A stretch of DNA of 16,565 nt from JAYWFX01 sp043778575 (GCA_043778575.1 JAYWFX010000091.1:1-16565); one strand, 5' to 3'; numbered from the stretch's first letter, positions 6,530-13,755 are shown. The notes: generated by a model from the letters alone, not told the origin. A program made the numbers and translations.

Positions 6530-8725
6530 ATGCCTAAAAAAACTATTTCCGACATTTTACACAGCGCTTCGGATGAGAGTACTGAGAAAAGAGGTAAAAA
6601 ATCGTCTGCAGAACGTAAGAGGTTGACCATTGGATCTGCAAAAGTAGCCAAGACTAAGGCACCTAAAATCACAAAGATCTTCACTCAAAAGAGTAATTAT
6701 CCCAGCTTGAAGCAGATCAAGAAAGAGTCTGATAGGCGTGAAATGAAAGAAAATGAAAAAGAGAAAAAGCCAAAAGATGAGTTCGATGATTTCATGGAGC
6801 CGCCAGTACGAGAAAACAAGACAGGTGAGCTGGTGACTCGAAAGGGTATTTTGGGATTAAATTTAGTATCTGCTTCAGAAACCAATCGACAACTAGCTTT
6901 AGATGATGATTCTATTGAGCAAAGAGGAAATCGCCGCTACAGAGTGACCGAGGATGGTGTAAAAATTAAAATGAAGAAAGTCACCAAGCAGCGTGACAAC
7001 AAGAACAAGAACAAAACTCTCAAAAAGTTTATTGAAAATGATGTTTCCTTGTATCCGCACTTCCAAGCTTCATCCGCTGATTTCCAATTACGGACTGTTG
7101 ATGTCATAAAACAGGGTATCACTAGAGGTTTTGTCACTGAGGATGAGCTATTGTATTTACTTCCCAGACCAGAAGATAACCTTGAACTTTTAGAGGATTT
7201 GCTAGATTTATGCGAGGATAGTGGTTGTCCTATTAGTTTTGATAGTACGCTTGATAATTTATGGTCAGTTCTAGAGGACGAGGAGGAAATGAAGAAAAAA
7301 GAACTCGAACTCGCCGCCAAACTCTCAGGAGCACTAGCTGGAGATGTCGGGGGTGATGAGCTCAAGGACGATGCAGTTCAAAATTATATTCGAGATATTT
7401 CGCGATATCAGCTGCTGAACAAAGAGGAGGAGGTAGAGCTTTCAAAACGTATCGAGCAGGGTGATCAGGCAGCAAAACGTGAGCTAAACAACGCTAATTT
7501 ACGACTGGTGGTTCATGCCGCCAAAAAATACATGGGTAGAAACTTAGCCTTTTTAGATTTAATCCAAGAGGGAAATATCGGACTCCTCCGTGCAGTAGAA
7601 AAATTTGATTGGCGTCGCGGGTACAAATTTAGCACATATGCGAGTTATTGGATTGAGCAAAGTATTCGTCGAGCATTAGCTGATCAAAGTCGACCAGTCA
7701 GATTACCAGTTCACGTAGAAGAAAAACTCAACAGATTTAGACGTGAAAAACGTGGTTTGATTGATGAATTAGGACGCGAACCTACTGATGATGAACTTGC
7801 AGAGCGACTCGAAGTAGATTTAGACACCATCTTTTATTTCAAACGTATTAGCCAAGATACCGTTTCGATCGATGCAATGGTAGGTTTTTCAGAGGATAGT
7901 GATACCCAGATTGTAGAAATGATCGAGGATGAGTCGTCTGTACAACCGATCGATGAGGCCAGTAAACGTGTACTTCATAGTCATATCATGACAATCATCG
8001 AAGACTGTTTAGAGCCGCGTGAAAAAAAGGTAATACTATTGAGATTTGGATTGGACGGTACAGGAATTGCTCATACTCTTGAGGAAATTGGGGATGTGTT
8101 CAATGTCACTCGTGAGCGTGTCAGGCAAATAGAAGAGGTTGCCTTAAACAAAATTCGATCTCACCCAGAGAGCTATAAGTTGGTTGATTTCCTCGAGGGT
8201 CTCAATCCGCAAACGTTTAATCCAAGTAGTGCTAAAAAAGAAAACAAAAATGTCCAGTTGCAGCTCGGCAAAAAAATTACTCTTGAACAAGCTGTGGAGG
8301 TCATCACAAATCAGATTGATACAAAAGTGTGCAGTGTATATTTCCTGCGTGGAGAGATGGGAAGCGGGAAAACAACATTGGTTCAAGAGATTGGAAAGCG
8401 AATTGGTACAGCCACAAAACCTACTTCTCCTACTTTTGCTTTGATGCAGAGTTATGAGCTCACAGCCAATTCTCAGTCACGAAAGCTGGCAAATTTTGAC
8501 TCAATAGTTCATATGGATCTCCACAGACTCAAAACCATAGAAGAAAAAGATCTAGGTTGGATCGGTGAAGAGATTGAAGACACAGCAAAAATTATTTTCA
8601 TTGAGTGGCCAGAGAAATTGCTCAAAAAACAAGCCTTTATCCAGTTTATGGGTAGAAAATACTATATAGTGGAGTGTAAAATTGGTAAAAAGAAAGATCA
8701 CTACTTTAGAATCAAGGAGGCATAA
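6530..8725 (+). CDS. rpoD-tsaE: Primary sigma factor RpoD fused to TsaE (t6A ATPase)
   Basis: One uninterrupted frame of 731 residues encodes two complete proteins. Residues 1-185 are a Lys-rich, probably disordered extension. Sigma region 1.1 spans about 190-240 and region 1.2 starts at about 279. Region 2 includes NLRLVVHAAKKYMGRNLAFL and the -10 helix FSTYASYWIEQSIRRAL (367-383). Region 4.2 includes VTRERVRQIE (526-535), then KIRSHPESYKLVDFLEGL. A linker of about 20 residues leads to TsaE (about 574-731): Walker A GEMGSGKTT (608-616), PTSPTFALMQSYE (631-643), HMDLHRL (661-667) and IFIEWPEKL (690-698). TsaE is the ATPase that drives the TsaB-TsaD complex making t6A37 on ANN-decoding tRNAs; neither partner is in the window. 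No stop, frameshift or good internal start with a ribosome site separates the halves. ATG 6530 is preferred over an in-frame TTG at 6515. It heads a + strand run with nuclease, rnc, PAP2 and rsmH. Confidence 0.93.
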   Translation: MPKKTISDILHSASDESTEKRGKKSSAERKRLTIGSAKVAKTKAPKITKIFTQKSNYPSLKQIKKESDRREMKENEKEKKPKDEFDDFMEPPVRENKTGELVTRKGILGLNLVSASETNRQLALDDDSIEQRGNRRYRVTEDGVKIKMKKVTKQRDNKNKNKTLKKFIENDVSLYPHFQASSADFQLRTVDVIKQGITRGFVTEDELLYLLPRPEDNLELLEDLLDLCEDSGCPISFDSTLDNLWSVLEDEEEMKKKELELAAKLSGALAGDVGGDELKDDAVQNYIRDISRYQLLNKEEEVELSKRIEQGDQAAKRELNNANLRLVVHAAKKYMGRNLAFLDLIQEGNIGLLRAVEKFDWRRGYKFSTYASYWIEQSIRRALADQSRPVRLPVHVEEKLNRFRREKRGLIDELGREPTDDELAERLEVDLDTIFYFKRISQDTVSIDAMVGFSEDSDTQIVEMIEDESSVQPIDEASKRVLHSHIMTIIEDCLEPREKKVILLRFGLDGTGIAHTLEEIGDVFNVTRERVRQIEEVALNKIRSHPESYKLVDFLEGLNPQTFNPSSAKKENKNVQLQLGKKITLEQAVEVITNQIDTKVCSVYFLRGEMGSGKTTLVQEIGKRIGTATKPTSPTFALMQSYELTANSQSRKLANFDSIVHMDLHRLKTIEEKDLGWIGEEIEDTAKIIFIEWPEKLLKKQAFIQFMGRKYYIVECKIGKKKDHYFRIKEA
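8714..8720 (+). promoter_or_regulatory. Strong Shine-Dalgarno for the thermonuclease gene
   Basis: AAGGAGG at 8714-8720 is the clearest ribosome binding site I see in the window. It lies inside the last codons of tsaE and ends 11 nt before ATG 8732. It supports that start and translation as part of the same transcript. Most other genes here have no recognisable Shine-Dalgarno sequence. Confidence 0.6.
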
Positions 8726-8731
8726 TTCTAA

Positions 8732-9334
8732 ATGTTTTATATGCGAGAAAATATAGGTGCAGTACAGCTTTTTCTCATTGGTTTTGTCGTAGCTGTAACT
8801 TTGTTTGTGTTGAGTTTACCAACCGTGCAGGCTAATTTTGCAGAAATATTAGGTCTTAACTCTCGATATTCATCAGTGAAACAGGCAAAAAAAGATCCTC
8901 GGACTGTAGAGCGAGTCAAGGTGAGTAGGGCGGTTGATGGAGACACAATTGTCCTAGAGGACGGGAGAAAGATTAGGTATTTAAATATGGATACACCTGA
9001 AACGGTAAAAGAAAACACACCTATTCGATGTTTTGGTAAAGAGGCTAGTCATGCAAACGCTGATATTGTGGACAGACGAGAAATTTTGATGGTTGGAGAC
9101 AAAGAAGATACAGATAAATATGGACGTGAACTTCGCTTTGTGTTTTTACTCGGAGAGGACACCAACAGAAAAGAACAGAGTGTCAATGCATGGCTCGTCA
9201 GAAAAGGATATGCGCGAGTTTCGATCATAAAGCCAAACGATACTTTCGCTCAGACATTTCGAGACTTAGAGCGAGAAGCTAAAAATCAGAGTATAGGAGT
9301 ATGGGGAAACTGCCCAAAACCCTTTGAAGAATAA
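8732..9334 (+). CDS. Membrane-anchored or secreted thermonuclease (SNase family)
   Basis: A staphylococcal-nuclease-like Ca2+-dependent nuclease that cuts DNA and RNA. Residues 9-33 form one hydrophobic N-terminal segment (VQLFLIGFVVAVTLFVLSL), either a signal anchor or a signal peptide ending near VQA. The catalytic domain runs from about 60 to 195: VDGDTIVLEDG (68-78), IRYLNMDTPE (81-90, with R82 and E90 at the active site), DKYGRELRFVFL (128-139, with R132) and the closing LEREAKNQSIGVWG. All three catalytic positions of the family are present. The gene follows tsaE after six bases and is preceded by a strong ribosome site. Outside the cell it could degrade environmental nucleic acids for nucleotide scavenging, which suits a reduced genome; that role is inference. 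Confidence 0.92.
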   Translation: MFYMRENIGAVQLFLIGFVVAVTLFVLSLPTVQANFAEILGLNSRYSSVKQAKKDPRTVERVKVSRAVDGDTIVLEDGRKIRYLNMDTPETVKENTPIRCFGKEASHANADIVDRREILMVGDKEDTDKYGRELRFVFLLGEDTNRKEQSVNAWLVRKGYARVSIIKPNDTFAQTFRDLEREAKNQSIGVWGNCPKPFEE

Positions 9335-9396
9335 AGTTGTAGCTAAAAAAAGCAATAGATTTGACCAATTCATGACTTGTGTGAAATTGTTGACTC

Positions 9397-10110
9397 ATGG
9401 ATTTAGTTTTTGTGCAGACGCAGTTGGATTATACTTTTGAAGACGAGAGGTTGCTCAAGACAGCCTTGGTTCACCGATCGTATATGAATGAGCGGGATAG
9501 AGATATGACCATCTTGGAGCACAATGAGAGGCTTGAGTTTTTAGGTGATGCTGTGTTGGAGCTGGTAGTAACCGAATATCTATTTACTCATCTTACTGAA
9601 AGTGAAGGTTATATGACTGCGCTTCGATCCTCAATGGTAAACTACAGAATAATTGGTGATATAGGTGCTGAAATAGGCTTAGAAAACAACATTTTGCTGT
9701 CAAAAGGAGAAAAAGAAGAGCTCGGGAAAGCCAGACTCACAATCGTAGCTGACAGTGTGGAGGCAGTTATAGGGGCGATGTATCTGGACGGGGGTATTGA
9801 ACCATGCACACAATTTATCAAAACGAGAATTCTATCAAAGCTTGAGGAAATTATCCGCGATTCTCTATACAAAGATGCCAAAACACAACTACAGGAATAC
9901 ACGCAGAAACTTTTTAAAATCACGCCGTCGTATAGAGTTCTCAGTAGTGAGGGTAAAGATCATGAAAAAGTATTTTATATCGCAGTGTCTTTAGGGGCAG
10001 AGCAAATCGGAAGTGGGGAGGGGAGAAGTAAACAAGACGCCGAGACGCTAGCGGCAAAAGATGCAATGAAATTACTATTAAGCCGAGAAGAAAATGCGCA
10101 AGAAGTTTAA
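9397..10110 (+). CDS. rnc: Ribonuclease III
   Basis: A double-strand-specific endoribonuclease that processes rRNA precursors and structured RNAs. The RNase III domain occupies about 5-150, with the signature NERLEFLGDAVLELVVTEYL (43-62). Expected metal-binding acids are E44, E47 and D51, with D119 and E122 in ADSVEAVIGAMYLDGG. The dsRNA-binding domain (about 160-232) starts at DAKTQLQEYTQ and ends with GEGRSKQDAETLAAKDAM. Length of 237 residues is usual. The gene begins 62 nt after the thermonuclease gene; a weak TTGACC at 9361 lacks a good -10, so the gene is probably read from the upstream promoter. Its 3' end overlaps the next gene by 17 nt. Confidence 0.96.
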   Translation: MDLVFVQTQLDYTFEDERLLKTALVHRSYMNERDRDMTILEHNERLEFLGDAVLELVVTEYLFTHLTESEGYMTALRSSMVNYRIIGDIGAEIGLENNILLSKGEKEELGKARLTIVADSVEAVIGAMYLDGGIEPCTQFIKTRILSKLEEIIRDSLYKDAKTQLQEYTQKLFKITPSYRVLSSEGKDHEKVFYIAVSLGAEQIGSGEGRSKQDAETLAAKDAMKLLLSREENAQEV

Positions 10111-10687
10111 GCTATTTCTGCCAAGGGCTATATATGTAGTTTCGGTTGTAGTCGTTTTGATAGGCTATTCGCTGACTAATCGTCCACAGGTAACTACATT
10201 TTCTACGCAGACTTTGGTAGATACTATTATTCCCTTAGTTCCTGTTTTTGTCATACCATATTTACTATACTTACCTTTTTTGTTTGGTAGTTTAGTATGG
10301 ATGCTCACTAGGTTTTCACATTTGGAGAGGTTATGGCTCAGGCGATTTGTATTCGCTCAGATAATAGCTATAGTATTTTTTATCTTTTTCCCAACCACCA
10401 TGGTGCGACCTATTATCGTAAATGGGGGATTATTTGAAGATTTAGTTAGATTTGTTTATACAAATGACCAACCATTTAACCTCTTCCCCAGTACGCACGT
10501 ACTACACACACTGATTATGACTAGCTATTGGGTTAGAAGAGGATATAGCCGACAACTAATATTTCCTTTCACTGCTATTGTTTGCGTCTCCACGGTGCTT
10601 GTAAAACAACACTATGCACTTGATATAGTCGGTGGTATCATGGTATATGTGGTCACAGATTTAATAATTAAAAGAATCACGCTATGA
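10094..10687 (+). CDS. PAP2-type membrane phosphatase/phosphotransferase
   Basis: An integral membrane protein with about five or six hydrophobic segments (for example 12-27, 48-70, 86-100, 136-148, 158-170 and 178-192). It belongs to the PAP2 superfamily in the form resembling inositol-phosphotransferase Aur1-like domains. Motif pieces: FFPTTMVRP (98-106), FNLFPSTHVLHTL (128-140, with S133 and H135 as the SxH motif), and VKQHYALDIVGG (170-181, with H173 as likely nucleophile and D177). Members dephosphorylate lipid phosphates such as undecaprenyl pyrophosphate or transfer head groups; the substrate cannot be told from sequence. The first 17 nt overlap the end of rnc, and its stop codon overlaps the rsmH start in ATGA, so translation of the three is probably coupled. 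Confidence 0.85.
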   Translation: MRKKFKLFLPRAIYVVSVVVVLIGYSLTNRPQVTTFSTQTLVDTIIPLVPVFVIPYLLYLPFLFGSLVWMLTRFSHLERLWLRRFVFAQIIAIVFFIFFPTTMVRPIIVNGGLFEDLVRFVYTNDQPFNLFPSTHVLHTLIMTSYWVRRGYSRQLIFPFTAIVCVSTVLVKQHYALDIVGGIMVYVVTDLIIKRITL

Positions 10688-11589
10688 ATAATCATCACAT
10701 ACCAGTTCTCCTTGATCCAGTCTTAGGGTTAGTTAGTGAAAAAGATGTGATTTTTGATGGTACTTTTGGTGGTGGTGGATATGTAGAGGCTTTTTTACAA
10801 AAGAAGTGTGTGGTATTTACTTCAGATTTGGATAATACAGTAAAAACAAGACGTGCAGATTTATTTACCAATTTAGATTTACATTTTTCGCACAATAACT
10901 TCGCTGATTATATTACCAGTTTCGATGATAAATTTTTCGATTTGATTACCGTTGACTTAGGGTTTTCCAGTAATCAACTAGAGGAGAGTGAGCGTGGATT
11001 TAGCTACTTAAAACCAGATGAAGTTTTCGATTTCAGATATGATGTGACGAGTGGGAAGCCGTGCTGGCAGCGGGTTGAGGAGTTAAAATCTGCAAATGAG
11101 CTATCCCGTATTTTATTTACTTATTCTGGAGAGAGTTTGAGTAGGAGAATTGCTGATCGATTGTTTGAAACATTTCACAAATCTACGGATCCTTTGACAG
11201 TTGGCGAGTTTTCTGAAGTAGTGATCGCTGCGATTCCTCAAAAGTTTATGCGTTCTAAAAATGCTATTTTGAGTCGTATCTGGCAAGCCCTTAGAATCTG
11301 GATAAATAATGAATTTGAAAGTATTGAGAGGTTTATGCCCGTGGCAATTAACAAACTAAAACCTAATGGAATGCTAGCTGTGGTGTGTTTTCATAGCCTT
11401 GAAGACAAATTAGTAACAAAGTTTATGCGTACCGTTTCGATGCCAGAAATTGTTGATGACTTTGGAAACAAAAAACAAGACTACAAGATGCTCAGCTCAA
11501 AGGGAATTGTACCCACTGAAAATGAGATTTTAGATAATCCAAGGAGTCGCAGTGCTATTCTCAGGATTTTGACTAGGTTATCAGATTGA
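10684..11589 (+). CDS. rsmH: 16S rRNA (cytosine-1402-N4)-methyltransferase RsmH
   Basis: An S-adenosylmethionine-dependent methyltransferase that modifies C1402 in the ribosomal P site. Motifs in order: HIPVLLDPVL (5-14), the SAM loop FDGTFGGGGY (24-33), VDLGFSSNQLEESERGFSYL (90-109), the QALRIWINNEFESIERF helix, VCFHSLED (234-241) and the C-terminal NPRSRSAILR. At 301 residues it is slightly shorter than usual. The UGA stop follows the conserved C-terminus by six residues, which confirms UGA as a terminator in this genome. The start overlaps the PAP2 stop as ATGA. In many bacteria rsmH lies in the division and cell wall cluster between mraZ and ftsL. Here it is behind rnc and PAP2, with an unrelated tail-anchored protein next. 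Confidence 0.96.
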   Translation: MNNHHIPVLLDPVLGLVSEKDVIFDGTFGGGGYVEAFLQKKCVVFTSDLDNTVKTRRADLFTNLDLHFSHNNFADYITSFDDKFFDLITVDLGFSSNQLEESERGFSYLKPDEVFDFRYDVTSGKPCWQRVEELKSANELSRILFTYSGESLSRRIADRLFETFHKSTDPLTVGEFSEVVIAAIPQKFMRSKNAILSRIWQALRIWINNEFESIERFMPVAINKLKPNGMLAVVCFHSLEDKLVTKFMRTVSMPEIVDDFGNKKQDYKMLSSKGIVPTENEILDNPRSRSAILRILTRLSD

Positions 11590-11614
11590 CGACATCACTC
11601 TATTTCATTTATCA

Positions 11615-12031
11615 ATGCATGGTATGTCTGGAACCCTTGATGAAACACAAACTACCGAGCTCAGTAGTGTTGAAGTAGTAAAAGCCCAGATTAAAGTGCT
11701 AAAAAATGCACAATCCAATTATTCTGATGCTATAAAATTAATTCGAGTTGCTCAGAGTGATGCCTTGAAGGATGCAAAAGATAAGATCACCCCTTATATA
11801 ACCGATCTAAAAGAGGCCGAAGAAAATGGAAACAAAAGTATCGAACAGATAAAAAGTGTAATAAACTATTTTGATGGAGAAATAAAAGGAGAAAAATCTT
11901 CAAAGTCGGAAGAGAAAAGTAGATTGCTCTCTAGTGGAGACGAATCAAAAATAAAATGGAATTTAGTCCTGCTACAGTGGGGAATTATTTTTTTAATATT
12001 AATAGTGTTTTGGAGAAAGTTTATAGGTTAG
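11615..12031 (+). CDS. Tail-anchored coiled-coil protein of unknown function
   Basis: I do not recognise this family. The 138-residue product has a polar, helix-favouring body (about 15-90) rich in Lys, Asp and Glu, followed by a charged linker (GEKSSKSEEKSR) and one C-terminal transmembrane segment (about 116-135, with LLQWGIIFLILIVFW) ending in RKFIG. That predicts a cytoplasmic helical domain held to the membrane by a tail anchor. It follows rsmH after 25 nt, exactly where ftsL sits in many bacteria, but FtsL has an N-terminal anchor and an external coiled coil, so homology is not supported. ATG 11624 is an alternative start. Its stop codon overlaps the convergent HhH-BRCT stop by four bases. 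Confidence 0.7.
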   Translation: MHGMSGTLDETQTTELSSVEVVKAQIKVLKNAQSNYSDAIKLIRVAQSDALKDAKDKITPYITDLKEAEENGNKSIEQIKSVINYFDGEIKGEKSSKSEEKSRLLSSGDESKIKWNLVLLQWGIIFLILIVFWRKFIG

Positions 12032-12474
12032 GTTTTCTTTTGAGGGTTCGACATAAAATCGTCGTAATCAGTTACGATTATTACACCTAGATCCTGAGCT
12101 TTTTGAAGCTTGCTTCCAGATTTTTCTCCCGCCAGTAGATGTGTGGTGTTTTTAGTTACATTATCTAAAACCTTAGCTCCTAATTTTTCGAGCTGCTGTT
12201 TTATCTCTGGTCTACTGATATCAAACGTGCCTGTTATGCACACTACATATCCAGATAACGCACCATTTTCAATGGTTTCAGCAGAAGTGGCTGAGATGTG
12301 TATTGTGTTGTTGGAGTTTTCTAATTTCTGAGCTTGAGTAATAAGGTTTTTGCATCTATCTGAATGGCTAAAGGCGCTGATATTTTTAGCAAGTACCTCG
12401 CCTATGCCTTTGATTGATGTTAGCTCGTCGATGGAAAGTGTCTGGATCTTCTTTAAAAAAGTACTGGAGTTCAT
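12028..12474 (-). CDS. Stand-alone HhH-BRCT protein like the C-terminus of DNA ligase LigA
   Basis: The 148 residues match the last two domains of NAD-dependent DNA ligase. A helix-hairpin-helix is seen at about 9-40 (LSIDELTSIKGIGEVLAKNI). After a short linker a BRCT domain covers about 70-143 (SGYVVCITGTFDI, IKQQLEKLGAKVLDNVTK, THLLAGEKSGSKLQKAQDLG). The adenylation and OB domains are absent and no ligase sequence lies upstream: the preceding gene is a glycosyltransferase whose stop overlaps this start by one base (TAATG). The protein is therefore an independent, coupled gene rather than a local truncation of ligA. It may bind DNA nicks or act with a ligase encoded elsewhere. If the genome's ligA lacks its C-terminus, this could be the missing half; that is untested. 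Confidence 0.82.
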   Translation of the reverse strand: MNSSTFLKKIQTLSIDELTSIKGIGEVLAKNISAFSHSDRCKNLITQAQKLENSNNTIHISATSAETIENGALSGYVVCITGTFDISRPEIKQQLEKLGAKVLDNVTKNTTHLLAGEKSGSKLQKAQDLGVIIVTDYDDFMSNPQKKT

Positions 12475-13286
12475 TATATTCTTTTGAAACGCTTTTGTCC
12501 TAACATTGTCAACAACAGTCTGCCTATTGGCTCAAGAATAGGGTACAAAAAGCAAAGAGGTGAATAGATGATTCTCAGACGAAGCACGGAGAGTGCCATA
12601 GCGACAGAGGTCCCAACTGGGGATGTTATGGTCGATCCATCTTTATCATCCCACTGAATGCCGACCTCTTTGATAAGTCCACCTTTACGCTTTGTGTCCA
12701 CGAGTAAATTTATATCAAACGCCATGTTTGCAATAGTCAAATCTGGGATTATTTTCTCCACAATCTCTCTTTTAAAGATTTTAGCTCCGCACTGTGTATC
12801 CTCTATGTGTAATCCAAACAGTGTGTTTACTCCCAAATTGAAGCCTGCACTCATTATATTTCTTTTCCAGTGTTTATCACTAACTTTAGAATCTGGCATG
12901 TTCCGTGAACCAATCCCACACGAAATAGACGAATTTTCTAACAGAGTATTAAATATTTTTTGAAATTCAATTGGGCTGGTTGAGTTATCAGCATCTGTGT
13001 ATCCAATATATTTGCCACTAGCAATTTCAAATCCTTTTTTTACAGCACCACCTTTTCCAATTGCTTCTTCAATATTTACTATTTTTAACAATGGAAATGC
13101 GACCAAAAAGCCCTCAGCAATATTTTTGGTGTTGTCCCTGCAGCCATTTAAAACTACGATTATTTCAGTGTTAAATTCTGCTATCTCACCAAAAAAACTT
13201 AAATAGCTCTTTAGGGTTGGTGCAATACGATACTCTTCGTTGTACGCAGGTATAATGATTGATAGTGTTATCGGGCTACTTACCAT
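12474..13286 (-). CDS. Family 2 glycosyltransferase, dolichyl-phosphate glucosyltransferase-like
   Basis: A GT-A-fold glycosyltransferase that probably moves a sugar from a nucleotide sugar onto a polyprenyl phosphate or glycan at the inner membrane face. Motifs: LSIIIPAYNEEYRIAPTL (8-25), EIIVVLNGCRDNT (41-53), EAIGKGGAVKKGFEIASGKY (74-93), the metal-binding DAD (98-100) in YTDADNS, GSRNMPDSKV (126-135) and the subfamily motif IEDTQCGAKIFKRE (161-174), followed by AFDINLL (189-195). This combination is typical of the ALG5/DPM1-like branch. The C-terminal 40 residues are amphipathic to hydrophobic and may lie along the membrane; no multi-span domain is present. The downstream HhH-BRCT gene starts within its stop codon. 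No clear promoter is visible in the gap after rpmE. Confidence 0.9.
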   Translation of the reverse strand: MVSSPITLSIIIPAYNEEYRIAPTLKSYLSFFGEIAEFNTEIIVVLNGCRDNTKNIAEGFLVAFPLLKIVNIEEAIGKGGAVKKGFEIASGKYIGYTDADNSTSPIEFQKIFNTLLENSSISCGIGSRNMPDSKVSDKHWKRNIMSAGFNLGVNTLFGLHIEDTQCGAKIFKREIVEKIIPDLTIANMAFDINLLVDTKRKGGLIKEVGIQWDDKDGSTITSPVGTSVAMALSVLRLRIIYSPLCFLYPILEPIGRLLLTMLGQKRFKRI

Positions 13287-13338
13287 AATACAACTAACCT
13301 AACAAATATCCATTGTATCGTCAAAATTACTAAAAGTC

Positions 13339-13363
13339 AAAAAATGAGCTACTTGTATAGCCC
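13339..13363 (-). terminator. Rho-independent terminator after rpmE
   Basis: Reading the - strand, GGGCTA (13363-13358) pairs with TAGCTC (13351-13346) through six base pairs, one of them G-U, with loop TACAAG. An AT and then a run of six T residues follow. It is 27-51 nt beyond the rpmE stop and before the glycosyltransferase gene, so it should separate the two transcripts. Confidence 0.6.
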
Positions 13364-13389
13364 AATCTTATTGTTTGATATATTTTGCA

Positions 13390-13755
13390 CTATTCTACAG
13401 ATTCAGCTTCTTTTTTAACTGGTGTCTTACTCTTGGAAGCTTCGTCAATTGCTGTAGTCTCCTCTTGTGTTATAGTCTCTTCTGGAGCTAAATCTGCTAA
13501 AGTCTGAACAGTTTTTCTTGTTTTTACTTTAGTTTTCTTTTCTCCTCCAACTGCTTTTGCTGCACGTGCTTCGAATTTTTCTATTTTTCCTGCAGTGTCA
13601 ACGCGTGTTTCTTTTCCAGTGTAAAAAGGGTGACAGTTTCCACAGACCTCCAAGGAAAGTGTCTCGACGTCCATTCCAAATGTGTATGTGCTACCACAAT
13701 TACTACATTTAGCTGTTGCGTTTGGATAAAAAGTGATATTTACGCTCTTGGCCAT
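13390..13755 (-). CDS. rpmE: Ribosomal protein L31 (bL31) with extended C-terminus
   Basis: A component of the large ribosomal subunit at the bridge to the small subunit. The zinc-binding form is present: C17 and C20 (CSNC), C38 and C41 (CGNC). The near-invariant HPFYTGKETRVDTAGKIEKF (42-61) follows. Normal bL31 ends at about residue 70. Here about 50 further residues follow, first Lys-rich and then Thr/Glu-rich (for example EETITQEETTAIDEASKSK), probably disordered. The usual N-terminal IHP is replaced by ITFYPNA. The gene has its own downstream hairpin terminator. The upstream 98 bp to tRNA-Pro are very AT-rich, with several TATA-like words and no decisive promoter. Confidence 0.95.
   Translation of the reverse strand: MAKSVNITFYPNATAKCSNCGSTYTFGMDVETLSLEVCGNCHPFYTGKETRVDTAGKIEKFEARAAKAVGGEKKTKVKTRKTVQTLADLAPEETITQEETTAIDEASKSKTPVKKEAESVE

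Noticed and set aside
6937..7365. Open frame of 142 codons on the - strand inside rpoD
   Set aside because: It is a Ser-rich antisense shadow of the Asp/Glu/Lys-rich sigma codons, with no family resemblance and no start context.
8184..8444. Separate + strand frame between the sigma and TsaE halves that might indicate a frameshift
   Set aside because: The main frame carries conserved sigma and TsaE motifs on both sides without interruption; the alternative frame has none.
9361..9389. Promoter directly before rnc
   Set aside because: TTGACC is followed at 17 nt by AAATTG, which is too weak to support a call when the gene lies in a close + strand run.
11615..12031. FtsL identity for the gene after rsmH
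   Set aside because: The only membrane segment is at the C-terminus and no FtsL-like leucine zipper outside the membrane follows it. Position alone is not enough.
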